DNA of 64,000 nucleotides from Polytrichum commune (Eukaryota > Streptophyta > Polytrichopsida > Polytrichales > Polytrichaceae), in NCBI GenBank assembly GCA_950295325.1, contig OX485805.1, positions 52,414,758 through 52,478,757 of the forward strand, given 5' to 3'. Both the position numbers and the translations under genes were made by a program. The first letter of the stretch is position 1, and each line of letters opens with the position of its first letter. Under the pieces are notes generated by a model, which saw only the letters and a program-made list of their open reading frames with translations, did no database searches and was not told the DNA's origin. This document shows, piece by piece, positions 37,528 to 51,200 of the stretch.

Positions 37528-39270
37528 ATGGACTCTGACCAGGGGAAGCTCTTCATCGGAGGCATATCATGGGAGACAACCGAGGAGAAGTTGCGGGACT
37601 ATTTCAAGAGTTACGGGGAGGTTGCGGAGACTGTGATCATGAAGGACAGGGCTACAGGGCGTGCTCGAGGGTTTGGATTCGTCATCTTCTCCGACCCTAC
37701 TGTAGCGGATCGGGTGGTGCTGGAGAAGCATACCATTGATGGGAGAACGGTAAGTTTAAGTTTAAGCCTCTCTCTCTCTCTCTATGTGACATACCTATGT
37801 GGAATGTGGTGGTGGTGATGTGTGTGAGGGTTTGTGATAGTTACTACACATGAGGGGAGGGGGAATGAAGGAATGCAGAAAAAGGCTTTATGTCATAGTT
37901 TATAACTTAGTTTAGCTGTCTGTCTTTCTTAAACTTTCTCTATCTAGGTGGAAGCGAAAAAAGCCGTGCCGAGGGATGAGCAGCAAAATGTCCCTAGGAG
38001 CAACAACCAAGGGGGCACAGGGCCCGCGTCGTCTCTCACTAGGACAAAGAAGATATTTGTGGGGGGCTTAGCCTCAACAGTTACTGAGGATGACTTCAAA
38101 AAGTATTTCGAGCAGTTTGGTACTATTACAGATGTGGTTGTAATGTATGACCACAATACTCAAAGGCCTCGTGGGTTTGGCTTCATCACGTTTGATTCTG
38201 AGGATGCAGTTGAAAATGTGATCACAAAGTCTTTCCATGAGCTCAACGAGAAGATGGTGGAGGTGAAGAAAGCCATCCCCAAGGAGCTGTCTGCAGGAAC
38301 CGGCGGGGGTCGGGCTGCCGGTGGTTTTGGAGGCGGAGGGCGAGGTGGGAACTATGGATCTGGCTATGGCCAAGGCTACTCCAGCCCCGTTGGCGGCAGT
38401 GGCTATGGCAGCCGAGGAGATGTCCGGTATGGCCAGGTCTCTGGAGGCAGGGGTGGTTATGCCGGATATGGTGCGGCAGGCTATGGAAGTGCTGGCTATG
38501 GGAGCAGTGGGTATGGTGCTGGTATGAATGGAGGCTATGGCGGAAGTGGTTATGGGAATGGAGGTTATGGCAGTGCTGGAGGGAGCTTTGGAAGTGCGGG
38601 CTACACCAGCAATCCAAGCGCAGGTGGATATGGTAGTACTGGCGGGTATGGTAGCGGAGGTGCTGTTAGTGGTGGTTATGGCAGTGCACCTGCTGGAGGG
38701 AGAAGTGCTTGGGGAAGTGGAGCAGCAGGTTATGGTGCAGGTGGAAGCTCGACGCCCTACGGAGGCACTGGTGCTGGGAGCATGAGCGGATATGGCAATG
38801 CGGCCTGGGGGACAACTGGGGCTGGTGTAGGTCAGGCTACTGGGAGCACCACTGGATATGGGAGTGGTGGATATGGCTATGGAAGCAGTGATAGTGGTTA
38901 TGGATCCTCTGGATATGGTGGACGGGGAAGTGGCTATGGATCTGGTGCGGGATATGGAAGCTCAGCAGGTGGAACAGGCAGTGCGAGCTTTGCTGGAGGC
39001 TACGGGGATGCTTACACATCAGGATACTCAGACAATACTTGGAGATCAGCTGGAACCGATTCCTACAGTGCCAACCCAACAGGATCAGTGGGTGCTGGAA
39101 GTGGTGGGGGCTACAGTATTGGGGGTGGTGGCGCTGGTGGCGCTGAAGCGGCCGTTAATGGAACCACGGCTGGCTATGGGGGAGGCTATGGTGTAGCTGG
39201 CAGGCAGACACAGCGAGGTCCTGATGCTCGTTTCAGGCCCTACCCTGCTGCTGGTGACCGCACTGGATAG
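37528..39270 (+). CDS. Two-RRM glycine-rich hnRNP-like RNA-binding protein, 2 exons, 514 aa
   Basis: Exons 37528-37749 and 37948-39270 (stop TAG). RRM1 has RNP2 LFIGGI at 8-13 and RNP1 RGFGFVIF at 47-54. RRM2 has RNP2 IFVGGL at 110-115 and RNP1 RGFGFITF at 149-156. After about residue 190 the chain is a Gly/Tyr/Ser-rich tail of about 320 residues built of GYG, SGYG and GYGSGGYG units, ending near RGPDARFRPYP. This is the plant hnRNP A/B-like or Musashi-like architecture; relatives bind UAG/G-rich RNA in nucleus or cytoplasm and the tail promotes condensation, which is known of the family and not shown here. The single intron follows RRM1 strand beta-4 in phase 0 and contains a (CT)n run. Start: first ATG; the in-frame TTG six bases earlier is not a plant start. 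Confidence 0.93.
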
Positions 39271-42200
39271 TTACTGCATACCAACTTTAGAGGGACAGGA
39301 TATGTTCATAAGGTCTTTCGCTTACGAAACTAGTTCTTAGCTTTTGTGCGCATAGGTTATTAGCCTTGGACCAGTTTGTTCCCAGGGTTCGTGTGACATG
39401 ATGACTACTGCTAATCGATCATTTGCAGATGCCCGTTTTCTCTGGACAAGGGAGGAGAGCATCTGGTTGAAAATTTTGCAACTTTTTCTTATGTTGAAGG
39501 GTGCAGGCTGAGGATTTTGTGCTCTTATCCTAGGTGGTAGTGCGTAGTAGTTAGTAAAGTAGGTCGCAGTTTAAATGGTGTTCTAGAGCACAGGATAGAG
39601 GCGTTAGATATGCTGTAGGCAGGGGGCTCGCTGTTCCTTTTCTTGTAGCATCATAAACAGTCAGTTTCTGTTTCTCCCATTTATACCTCTGGTCATGCTA
39701 ACTAGGACTGTTGGCTGCTTCCCGGGATGTTGCAGGCCATCTTAATTGCTTTTGTAATGTGTAGCTTTAATATAAGTGTAGGCTGGAACTTGCTGCTCTG
39801 ATGGGCTGTATGATGGTTATTTGGCGCTATATTGGATTTTGTTGAGTTGTCTAAAGTATGGGTAATGACGTGCGGAGTGGAAGAATAGGCTATGTCAACC
39901 TGCATGTACCCATCATGCTAGGGCAGCGATAATGACCGAGAGTTGTGTCCTTATGTTAAGCTCTACGAATATTTGATGTTCACTACTTTGAGAATCTCTT
40001 TTGAGACAATTCACAGCTGAGAGTAGTTCCATTTTATTTGTCAGTGAGGAGTGGATGGGAATATTGATGTGTGGTTCCTTTTTGTCCTCCTGAATACAGG
40101 GGTTGCTGCCTAGTCTTTTTAGGGGACGCTATCTCGACTCTTTGAACATGGTCTGAAGCCAGGAGCGCTCATGGCCGAATTGTGAAACCAAATGTTTGGT
40201 TTGTCGGGCCTTCAAAAGCAAGATAGGAAATAGATAACATGCCCAATGGGAGAAATAATTTTGATTTATGTAGTCAGCTGGACAATGTTACTTACCAGAT
40301 TGTTCATTTTTTTTTCTTTTTTTTTTGTTTGCAAGAGAGGAGTATCTTGGATTGCTAGCATTTTAGTCTGGCATATCCGTGCACCAAGGAATGCCATTAG
40401 TAAATTCATTTGCATTGATTTCAGCACTGATGAGAGACTTTGGCTTCAGATACTGTTCGTTATAGCTTGTGGATTATATGGTGCCTGATGTACAAGCCTG
40501 CATGTTTACGGCTTTGTAGACTCAAATTTTTAGCCCCAGATGTACAAAAACCTGGTGTCAAAACTGATGGAGATATGAACAAGCCCTGTTCGATATGATC
40601 CAGTGTTGTGAAGCTGGAAGTGGTGGATAGACCTCTTGTCTTCTTTTCACTATTTTATCCAGTGTTCTTGAAATAGCAATTAGGTCTGGACAGCATTTGG
40701 CCTGAACTTCATTGTTGCAGTTGCTGGAAATTTCACCTGTGATACAATATCTTGAGTCAATATCTTGGGCTCCAGATTCTTCATGTGCTTTCTTGTCACT
40801 TGTGATTCTTTTTCTTTTCTCTTCCTAAATGTATGGGTGTGGTAGAATGAAACATCCACTATACCAATCTTACTGAAGCGAAGTCTTGCTTTGGTTCCTC
40901 CCTAGTTCAGGACGTTGCAGCTTGCGCACATGCTTGCTACTGTAGTGATGTATTTAGTTTTCCGGTCCTTCTTGCAGTGGCAGATGTATACTGTTGTAAG
41001 TTTACTTTTATTATTATTATTATTTTACATGCTCTTGTTATTTTGTTCTTCAACCAGCTCTACTTAGTAGCTCTTCTTCTCAACTACTTCTGAAGATAGC
41101 GGCACTGAATAGCTTTGGTGTCAGTTAGTTGGTGCTTCAGTGTCATTTTAGTTGGTGACTAGGTAAAAATTTCAAGTTTGTTCTCCATGGATTCTTCTCT
41201 CCTGATTCCCTTGTGTTGAACTCGAGGTCATAGAAGATGCACTAATACAACAAATTGCTTTGGTCTTCCCCGCTACCTCTGGAGATACAGCATAAACTCG
41301 AAACAAGGGTACATTGAGAACAACTTATGAAGTCTGGGATGCTGTGGAAGGTGTCTTCCTCCTTGCAGATTGTTTAGCTTTTGCTGCATGTCTGATGGGT
41401 TTCCTGTTCCATTCTATAGATTTTTATTGCTTGCCATGGAGTATATTTATGTACGCCTGTAATTTCTTTTAAGTTGACCATCTATCTCACTTGGAGATGC
41501 TTACAAGGATATAGTGTTGCTACAAGGTAACAGTCTAACCTTGTTAATATGACACATTCTTGCAAGACCAAACTGTGTAGTTCAAAATTCCTTCGTTTAT
41601 ATGACTGACATTTAGAATTTCCATTTTGTCATATTAAAGAGGTAGGTAATGCTAAAATTCCTTTCACCTATGTTATGTACATCTAAAATAAATCCATTTC
41701 ACTTGGGAACTTCACTTATCATTGGGAACTTAATGATAATTAGGTTAATACTGTAGAATGGACATGGTTAGGGTTAGAGTGGCGTCCTGCCTAGTATGTT
41801 GCCTTGTACACGGGTGATATAATATCACCAATATCTTGATGCTAAACGTCATGCATCATTGTTGTCTAGTTTCTTATTAGAGAGCTCTTTATATTTTGGT
41901 GTTAATGAAATGATTAGTTTTCAAAAGTTAGTGGCGAATTTAGATAAGATGACAGTTGTTAACTTGGGTAGGCAACACCATAGATCTTTGGACTCTTATT
42001 TCAAGAGATCTTGAGATTATTTGTATTTGTTCGGAGTTATAAATTATAATTTCAGACCATCTACATTGCTTAAACTTGTTGTATAAAATTTTAGGCTCCT
42101 ACTACTTATGTTTTCACGTTCCCTCAATAATACGACAACTTTATGCCATTTGTCATAGTAATGAGAAGAGGACACCTCGATAGTACGATTATTTTTTTAT

Positions 42201-44399
42201 TTTTATTTTTGGTGTTCCCAAACGTGTCATACTAAAGAGGGAGAACAGTAGTGGAGTTGTCGAAAGGTGTGCCATGTTGAAGCAGGATATCTTCAAGAGT
42301 ATATTCAAGTTCACAGGTACAAGCAAACTTTCACTACAAGTACTGAGTTGGGTGATTCTTGTCTGAAAAGTGGCCTGGCCAACTTGAAAAACTTGCATGT
42401 CCCGTCCACTTGGAATGCACTCTGTTGTAGACTTGTGTCCGCTTGTAAACAACGACTAATTCATTCTTCACACCTCTTCGAAATTCCACGAGTGAATGTC
42501 TATGGAATCACATATCCATGTGAAAGTTTTCTAAACTTCTTAGGGTTCCACTTCAAATCCAAGATGCATTAAAGGTTAGGATTTAGGGGCAGCATACATA
42601 GAGCGGAGGATCTGATAGACAGTGGTTGGATAAGAATATACTAAATTAGGCAGCTTTCCTCCTCACTTATTCTAAAAGATCAATTATTGTTTCTCAATCT
42701 CATCTTGTGATGGCACGCAAACCAACTTCTCCACTTGGATTAAAATGCTGGGATTCGGTGTGAGAGCATTATGGTAGAGGGTGTTTTATCCAACACCCCA
42801 TCCAAAAGCAACACCTATACACGCCTCCTAATCTCGTACTGGTAACACACCTTATATTGTGTAAATGTTTTTGGTGTAAAGTGGAGGTGGATTTGGGTGA
42901 AAAATAAGGTGGTTTAAGGAATATGTAGGGTTGGTATTGGGTGAAAGTGGGATTGGATTTGGGTCATGTCACTTTTGATCCTATAATGCTGTTGAAAATG
43001 AGGCACGTTTCGTGTTGGAATGTTCTGTTTATAACACCATTAGAGATAAGTCTCCACCATTATTTGAGAACGTAGTTCCAGGGTGCCTCAAGTCTTTCTT
43101 TTGATTAGACCATCAAGTTGGCATTATCTCACGGAGGCTATTGCACTCCGCCACTCTAGAGAATCATTTGGTTTGAAACCATCTTGATGTGCTTTTAGAA
43201 CCATTGGCCTCTTTGACTCCCGGACTTTCAAATCAATTTCGATTTATTTCATTTCAATTCTGCTATATCTAAGACAAATTGCTAAGCTAACCAAGGATAC
43301 CACTAATCCAAATGGACTCCAAAAATTGGTTAAGTTGCTTAAAGTGTTGGTTTAAGCACCCTCGACCTTGTTGTTAGCGGAGGTAGTCTTGAACCCTTGC
43401 AAACCTACCTCATCATATAGAGCACTACTTGTCAAACTCTTATGAAATAAAATCCATGATCATTTATCAAAGTTTAGGGGCTCCATTGCACCCAATATAT
43501 GGCCTCTTCATGTCAATAAGACTTGAGCAAAATGTGGAGCATTCAAATGGGATCATTGGTGTGACGATGTAATAGATTAAACTATTTATGTCCCAAGCAA
43601 GACCGAGGAGCTCACTCTTGCCATGAAAGTGCTCTAGATCGTCACCGCGCGTAGTCATTTAGGCTTCCCACTTGGTATGGAGATTTTAATTATGTGTTGT
43701 ATATAAAACATTCGTGAAAGTCACACATGCTTTGGCTTGGATATGAAGGAGAACAAATCTAAAGTGTGGTTGAAGCTTCCAAAATAACACTAAAGGCATG
43801 ATCAAGTTTTTTTTGCCCATGGACCTAATTGCATGTTTTAGGTGTCAATTGTCTTTAGTAGTTTGGGCAACACTCCCGCAACGATAAGAGTGTTCTAAAA
43901 TCTCCAAGCTCATTAGGATGCAATTAGGGAAAGAAAGGGTACAATGTGCCTTGTTCTAATATGAATATGTTATGTGATCTACTTATGTTATTAATTGGAG
44001 ATGCTTCTTACCATATGCCAAAGCACAAATAGCAACCTGGACCAATTATTGGCTAGGCATAATGTTATTTAACTCTTTACGTGATTTTGGTGCACCCAAG
44101 AATATGTTGGAAATTGTACCTTGTATAATTCCATTGACATTCTTCTTAAAGCCATGTTCAAGGTTGAATATGGCTTTAATATGCATGAGCATGCATCAAA
44201 GGGAAAATAGAGACATGTATAGTCTCACGATGTTGGACCTTAAAATAAGTCACTCTCATAGGTTGCAATCCTTGCCAACCTCTACTATAACACCACCTTA
44301 TTATGTTTGCCTACAAAAAAATAAAAAAATAAAATCAATGATGTCAATTACGAAGAAAATATCACAACGTTGCATGGCATGTTTCATTGGTCGCAACAT
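39271..44399. other. 3' UTR of the RNA-binding protein gene, then gene-poor DNA
   Basis: The first 500-600 bases read as a T-rich 3' UTR. From 39.9 to 42.2 kb the sequence is moderately T-rich and less repeated than elsewhere, with no open frame carrying a motif; a non-coding transcript cannot be excluded. Two short lookalike blocks, GTCATATTAAAGAGGTAGG (41627) and GTCATACTAAAGAGGGAG (42225), suggest a small decayed element between them. 42.3-44.4 kb holds only short frames; part may belong to the following retroelement. Confidence 0.45.
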
Positions 44400-46010
44400 G
44401 TTTCATCGAATACATCTCGTCATGTTGGGCAACTGTGATTATTTTGGAGTTGTGGAATTATTTTAAATATTTTATTCAAGGATACTCAACACTTGTTGCT
44501 TTCCTTACCAATTTATTTGGAATGATGCTAAGTATAATTGGACTTTTGATTGCTCAAAGGCATTTGCAATTTGAATTATGTGCTAGTCCACCTTCATATG
44601 TTAGCCTTACCCACTTTAGGTGAACCTTTTGAAGTCATTTGCGATGCCTCCACTATTGGTATTGGTGACCAATAGGTTTTGAGAGTCAAATGTTTTCTCT
44701 TGTTGAAAAAAATCATTCCATTGAAGAGCAAGAGCTAATAGCAGTTGTGCAAGCCTTGCACACTTGGCATTGTTATTCGGAAGGTGTGGATTTTGTGGTA
44801 GTTAAACATTTAGACCAAAACTTTATATATAGGTGGGAATGTATCCTATGATGCTTTAGTATTGTCGATCCTTTGAGTCACAACCTGGTAGGATGTAATA
44901 TTTATACTAATATCTTGATCCATGATTCCTTGGCATGTAGAGATGCCAAATTAAGAGCCGCACTGGCTATGAATTGTTTTATGCTGACCTTTGGAGAGTT
45001 AGCTACAAACATTGCGAGCGGTTGGCCCAAAACATTGGCAAATGAAGTATTTAATGGTCTTGAGAGCGTCAATGAACAATCGGATGTTAAGGAACAATCG
45101 ATTTTTCAATCATTGCAAATACACTCACAGTCCATGTTTTAAGGATTTTGATTTTCAATTTTGGTGTTTGGGGAATCCAATAAGGGGTCTTTAAGAGATT
45201 ATATATACTTCATGAGAACCACCATTTGTATAATGGTCATATGGTTTTAATATCGAAGATACTCAAGAGGATTCAAACTTGTATTTAGTAGCCCAAAATG
45301 AGGGATGATGTTCAAAAATAAAAGATCTTGCGATGTTTGGCAACGTAGTAAAATTCTTACTACAAAGTTTGGTTAGTTGCTGCAACCCCTGGAAATCCCT
45401 AAGAGGAAGTTAGAATATGTAAGCATGGACTTCATTGTTGGCTTTACGTTTATGAAACAAGGGTTTGATGCAATCTTTATCTGTGTTGATAAATTGAGCA
45501 AGATGGCCCATTTATGGCTATTATTATAATTGTGACCGCCAAGGAGACCGCAAGATTATTTAGGGAACATGTCTACAACAACATAATATTTTCTTTAAGA
45601 TACTCAGTAATAGAAATGTGAGATTATAGGTAGATTTTGGCAAGAATTTCACTACTTATTAGACACTTTCTTCTTCTTCTTCTTTTTCAAACCAATGGTC
45701 AAACAAAGAGGTTAAATAAATTCCTTGAGGATATGCTTAGGCATTATGCGAGTCCTTCGAAGATGATTGGGATGAATACTTGTTGATGGTTGAATTTGCC
45801 CATAATCATTCTTGACAAGAATCCGTCAAGATTTCATCTTTTCTATTGAACTATGATTAACATCTTCCATATTGCATTGCTTGCTCTCTTGTCATAATAG
45901 AATTGTGCACCAACATTGATGGAAGGCCTCAGCAAGTCTACCAACTTCTCTTTGGTGATGGAGTGCAGTGTTGTATTTCTTGTATCAATGGAGTGTTTTT
46001 GAGGGGGAGG
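44400..46010 (+). pseudogene. Decayed Ty3/gypsy LTR-retrotransposon pol
   Basis: Scattered frames carry pol motifs in the right order on the + strand. YFKYFIQGYSTLVAFLTNL (from about 44460) is the end of the reverse transcriptase. FEVICDAS (about 44626) followed after a frameshift by EEQELIAVVQALHTW is RNase H. LEYVSMDFIVGFTF and DKLSKMAHL (about 45410-45515) are the integrase core. NGQTKRLNKFLEDMLRHY (about 45690) is the integrase distal part. Stops and frameshifts interrupt every domain, so it is dead. LTRs were not found. Confidence 0.8.
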
Positions 46011-46489
46011 TTAGAAGTTTGAGGAGGCACAAGTAGGGTCAATGTTTATGGAGCCATACTAGATTTTGAAGTTCAATTATGTTGCAACATGGAGGTATTT
46101 TGATAGGATTTTCACCTTCTTAGTCTAACCGCTTATTGATGGCCCACTTGATATGTGATGAGGAGCAGAGGAGCCTTCAAATGGGCACGGGCAATACATG
46201 CGGCCATGGGAAAATATTGTTCATAGAACAAACAAGTTCAAATGGGCCATCAATGAGCATGATATTTGTTATGGGCATGTTCAAACAACAAATAAGGAAA
46301 TATCAATTGGAAAAATGCTTTTCACATTGGATGCTCAGAAACATGAATACTATAAACCCACACTAGCATAAATAAAATATAAAAATACTAGTAATAGTCT
46401 CTACCTTATATATCCCAAAGAGGGTCTACCAAACCATTTCTAAGATGAAAGTAAGCAATTTCATGTTCAGTTTGATGTGTACCACTTTG
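46011..46489. other. Spacer between two dead transposons
   Basis: It contains repeated phrases such as AATGGGC and GGGCCATCAATGAGC but no recognised coding or terminal structure. Confidence 0.35.
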
Positions 46490-47110
46490 CAAGTTTTTGA
46501 AGATAAATCCTCTTTCCAGTTTTGGTTGTGCTTTACTTCCAAAATACCATATGTCAATTGCCTCATTGTTCTTCCTCAATCATCAAATTGTGCATGAATA
46601 TGCACACAAAGACAACATCAGTGATGTCACCAACACACCACTTCATGCACAAGTTGGCCATGACAGCCATTTCGGTTGCAACATTCCAAATGCGCGTTTC
46701 ACATCGTCACCAACAATTTCTTGACACTCGAAGAAGTGTGCCCTTTTGGTGTCTTCAGGTGCAGTAAGCACGGTAAAGACTACATTTGGTGCTCAATACC
46801 ATTAACCACAAACTTCAAGTCCTCATTGTTAGTCTCAAGTATGTTGCGGATCAAATGAAGGTGGTCATTGTACCCTTTGGGCATTCAGGAAAAATGCATG
46901 TCATCTCCACATTGATTGGTCAGCTCCTGCTTCGAGAATGATCGATAGATTCTTGCAAAATGATGTTGCCACTGAACTTGACAGTTCTTCCATGACCAGT
47001 GCATACAATCCAAACTACCAAACATTTTTGGAAAGCCCCTCTCCTTGGTGACAAACATCTGTGTAGTAGTGTCATCAACACCAAGATTGCCCACTGTTTT
47101 CCATATCCTG
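46490..47110 (-). pseudogene. Decayed PIF/Harbinger transposase (DDE_Tnp_4 type)
   Basis: Read on the minus strand from 47094, one frame gives GFPKMFGSLDCMHWSWKNC, matching the first catalytic-Asp block of Harbinger transposases (GFPGM-GS-DCMHW-WKNCP). Further downstream on the same strand, in other frames, come FVVNGIEH (about 46810), DDVKRAFGMLQPKW (about 46710-46670, like RKDVERAFGVLQARW) and a CIFMHNLMIEEE-like block (about 46590). Frameshifts and stops separate them. The gene may have extended upstream to about 47.6 kb, but I cannot support that part. HARB-type elements give 3-bp TWA duplications, as in family C here. Confidence 0.75.
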
Positions 47111-48129
47111 GACTCCTAAGGTATTACACGTGCCTAGACCCTTTTGGCGCTGATATTATAAGGGTCTTGGCCCAGTCAACACACGTGTGCAGTATGCAGA
47201 TTTTGAAATCGATTCAAAAGGGTTGCAAGCTCCCAAGAGCATAGGGGAGCTGTGGGGGGTATGAATAGTGAAATGGCATATGAAAATTCTAATCAAGATT
47301 TCCATGAATGGCAATGTGGAGTCAATTCTCATGGCTTTTTATATTTTGGCATGGTTGAAGTTGCTTGTACCACAATTTGGCTTGTACACAATTTAGCATA
47401 TTGTTCACAAAGCGAAATTGCATCAAAACTGAGCTACATCTTGCAATTGATTCAACTTGCTCAAAAACGTAGTCCCTTGGCCCCATACGTTTAGTCACCT
47501 TGATGGGAACTGGGAGACTTGCAAGATGGAAATGCGTACTTGTGGGTTATTATGGAGCTTATCAATACTCCACTCCTTGAGTTCAGTTGCAGCAGTTGTG
47601 ATTTCTAACTCACATAATCTGTCGTGGACGTTTCTAACTCGCATAAGTTACACATAATTACATGCCCCAACAGTACTTAAAATCATAATTATAGTCTAAT
47701 GATTTGATATGCTTTGGGCTTGATGACGATTTGGAAATAATTTGGGCTTTGATCTCACATCAACCAAATGTTTGAGAAGCAGAAGTGGCATCACTAAAAA
47801 GCCCACGGATTATCCAGAAAGTTAGGTCTTTTGCACAAAAACAAAGTGATAGTACATCTGTTCTCGTGTCCACAAAGGACTAACATGTTTCACTTCAGCT
47901 AATTATGGCTATGAGGCTGGTCTGAGTGATAGCCCACACTATATACCCAAAACAGTCTACACATATGGGTGTAACAAGCGAATACAAATGGCATTGCTTT
48001 CAACTATGACAAGCTACAGAATTAAAGATGTGTTTAGAGTGGTAAAAAGCACATCACAAATCACATACCAAGGGGTTTGGACAAATGCAATCCCAGAGGT
48101 ACAAAACATGCTTTAAGTACAAGTACATC
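47111..48129. other. Intergenic between dead transposase and SOD 3' end
   Basis: No gene is supported. 47.25-47.65 kb may be further transposon remains. From about 47.75 kb composition becomes unique-looking. Confidence 0.4.
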
Positions 48130-48135
48130 TTTATT
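48130..48135 (-). terminator. Poly(A) signal of the SOD gene
   Basis: AATAAA on the minus strand, 105 bases after the SOD stop codon; a plausible near-upstream element for plant cleavage and polyadenylation. Confidence 0.55.
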
Positions 48136-48239
48136 TTACTCAGTACCCAGCACAACCGGTTATAGACACTCTTAAACAACATGAAAAAGACTCGTCTCTA
48201 CAGACTCTTCAGGCATCGCTGCTCGTCATCATATTGGAT

Positions 48240-51200
48240 TTAGGAAGATGCCCGAAGACCAATGATTCCTGCAGAGAGGATGCAAGATTAGCAAACAGAA
48301 AAAACTGTACTAGCAAATATCAGATCAGCGAAATTCCAGTGGATGAATCCTACTTCATGACAATCCTTGTTGGTCATTCAGTTCATTCGTAACACAGAGC
48401 TTGGCTGAATTAGAACCGCATTCAAACCCATCAGCTAAAATCGACCAGAATTCTTAGACGTTCAGACATTTGCAAGAGTGTATATTGCATATCATAATTG
48501 GAGGCCAGAAAATTTATGAAACATATACAAAGTACTGTTGATGGAACTCACCACAGGCAACCCGAGCACCTGCATTTCCAGTCGACTTGCTCAGCTCATG
48601 GCCGCCTGGAGCAATCAGCAAAGTCGATCAGATTCATGACTTCCACGGTTGATAAGCACATTAGTGTCAAAGAATTGCTGGGAACGTTATGCAGATATGT
48701 GTCAACCCTTGTGAGAGAAAGCTAAGAAAATGAATAATGAAAAGTTTACCCTTTCCAAGGTCATCAGGGTCGGCATGGACGACCACAGCACGACCAATGA
48801 TGGAATCACTCCCAGCGAGAGGGATCTGCCAAGAAAATAACAGAGGAATGTGAGGATCAATTTCCTTTGATGAAAACATACTATAGAATCTCTTCCTAGA
48901 ATAAGAACATGCTCAGAACTCTGAGACTCTCTCATCACTGCTAATTTTAATGCTAGTGATGGATTACAGTCTTAAAACCCACTGTCACAATATACTTGAA
49001 CTGGACAAAAGTTTTGGGTCCCATTTCTACAACTGACTAAAAAGCACACCCAAGTTTCAGTGCAAAGAGTTTATTGGGGCATTGATATTTCCAGAGAATG
49101 AACTGAGGAAGTGATGTAGGTGGGGGATTTTAAGAAGCAGTACATGGCAATCCTTCAATGAAACCTTGGCAACGCCTGCATCAAGAAACCAAACACACAA
49201 AGGCTCACAAAGTGAGAGTTGTAACTCACGAACACTTGGTGATGAATGAAGATACACAACTTTTAAGAAGATACAAGATCCTCAAGCACGACATCACCTC
49301 ACATTAACTTCATATGTGCTTATACACCATCAACAAACACATTGATTGGGAGCACAAAGAGCACAAATTTCAAATTGTAGTACGATGGTGATGGTAAAAT
49401 GCATTACCATCATCTCCGGCAATGACATTTCCTAAGTCTCCAGCATGGCGAACTTCATCTTCAGGGGCTCCATGCTCCAAGTTCTTAGGATTGAAGTGGG
49501 GACCTGAAGCAGAACATATGAATGGCAAGTGCATATAATGATTTCTATTCTACACCGTTTAGGGTATAGTGCCACCAGCCCTATTATGAGGGCTTTCCTG
49601 GGTCACACTAATGGTCAACAAGTTGGTGATTAGTGCAACCCCATGACACTTGAATATTCTCAAAAAACTGAGACCTATGCTTGGATTGCCACTAGTCAAC
49701 AAGTTGACCGTTAGTGTAAACACAAGACAATTGGCGTAGTATGCTCAATATAATCTTCCTCTTGCCTACGAAAACGTGAAACTGTCAACTCAAGTACTCG
49801 AATGTGCTACACTAGATGACATGCCACAGAAAAATAACCGCTTCAAAAGTTGCAAAAGTTGCAAATGTTGGCAAATAGTATCATGTTGACTATTACAGAT
49901 GTGACATTTCTAGGATTCTGGGTAATTTAGTGTAATCCCTCCCAAATAGTGCGTGGCACTAAATACCATAAACAGTGTCCCACCACAAGTGGGTATAGTC
50001 CAATGTTGGTCTGGTATATAGGTGAATGCATGGTATCACTGATCAACGTCAATAATGGTATCAAAGAACCCACCCGTGGGTATCACAATTGTAATCCCAA
50101 TTAAATATTGATATGTGGTGAGTATTTCAAGGTGAGAGAATGTTCATAACCCCACTTATTATTTGGGTCAAAACAATTCTGAACCATATTGATACTAGGG
50201 CGCTTTTACCGAGGTATCAAGGTATTTGCATAAGACAATCACCCGAATGGCCTCGAAAAAAAAAATATCCTCAAATACTGAAATCAAAAAAAGTGGAATT
50301 CTCATGAAAGATACCCGAATTGTATCAGAAAAAGATGATCCCAGACCAACACTGGTATAGTCTACCAAAAAGACAAGTAAAACAGAACCATAAAAGGAGA
50401 ATCCATACCGGTGGACATGCAGCCATTGGTGGTATCACCCAAAGCATGGACATGGAATCCATGCTTCCCAGGGTTCAATCCCTTGATCTCTCCCTCCACG
50501 GTAGTCGGACCTGTAAATATCACCAAACAAAGATAAGCGACCTCAGGTTGCACATTAACTCTTCAAGTTCGGTATACCAGAGACCTTTAGAAATCCTTAG
50601 GAGAACAGATATGCACGGAAAACCAAACATGCATTAGAATTCAAGACCATTAGAATTTCTTGGGTCTGTCTGCAGTCACATGACAAAACCGGTGATAGAG
50701 ACAGAAGGAACACCAGATTCTTGTCTATCATGTCCACAGGTATGGATCTTGCAACAGTTAGTTCATACGCAAAAAAAAATCTTCAGCCTTGTAATTTGAA
50801 ATCTCTAAAAAAATAAATCTCTCTACAGAACAGATGCGATGGCCGGGAAGAAAACAAGCAATTTCTGACATGCAAAGATAAGAGTTGTTTTGCAAGGATT
50901 TCCAAGAAAGTGCACCCTACGCTAGAGGAAAAACTCAAGAAACGGTATCCGCAGTCTATCAACATATCTATTAAAGAGTAATATGTCCATCAGAAAGACA
51001 CATGCAGATATCCCACTATCAAATATCCCAGCAAAAGTGGGAATAATCAACCAGAGTAAGAAAAAAAGTCAAACCACCAAATCACACAATATAAAATTGG
51101 CACACCTAATGCTCGTCTATGTTTCAAGGTTCTAATAATGACCACAGCCTGCAGTTATTAAACCACTCTGTTTTCAGGTGGTATGTCCAAAATGGAGCAG

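Noticed and set aside
37948..39200. Long open frames in other frames and on the minus strand across the GYG-rich exon
   Set aside because: They are shadows of a repetitive GGN/TAT codon pattern (Met/Ala/Val- or His/Ser-rich translations) with no independent motif.
40246..40488. 80-codon hydrophobic frame downstream of the RNA-binding protein gene
   Set aside because: Hydrophobicity comes from T-rich DNA; no recognised family or context.
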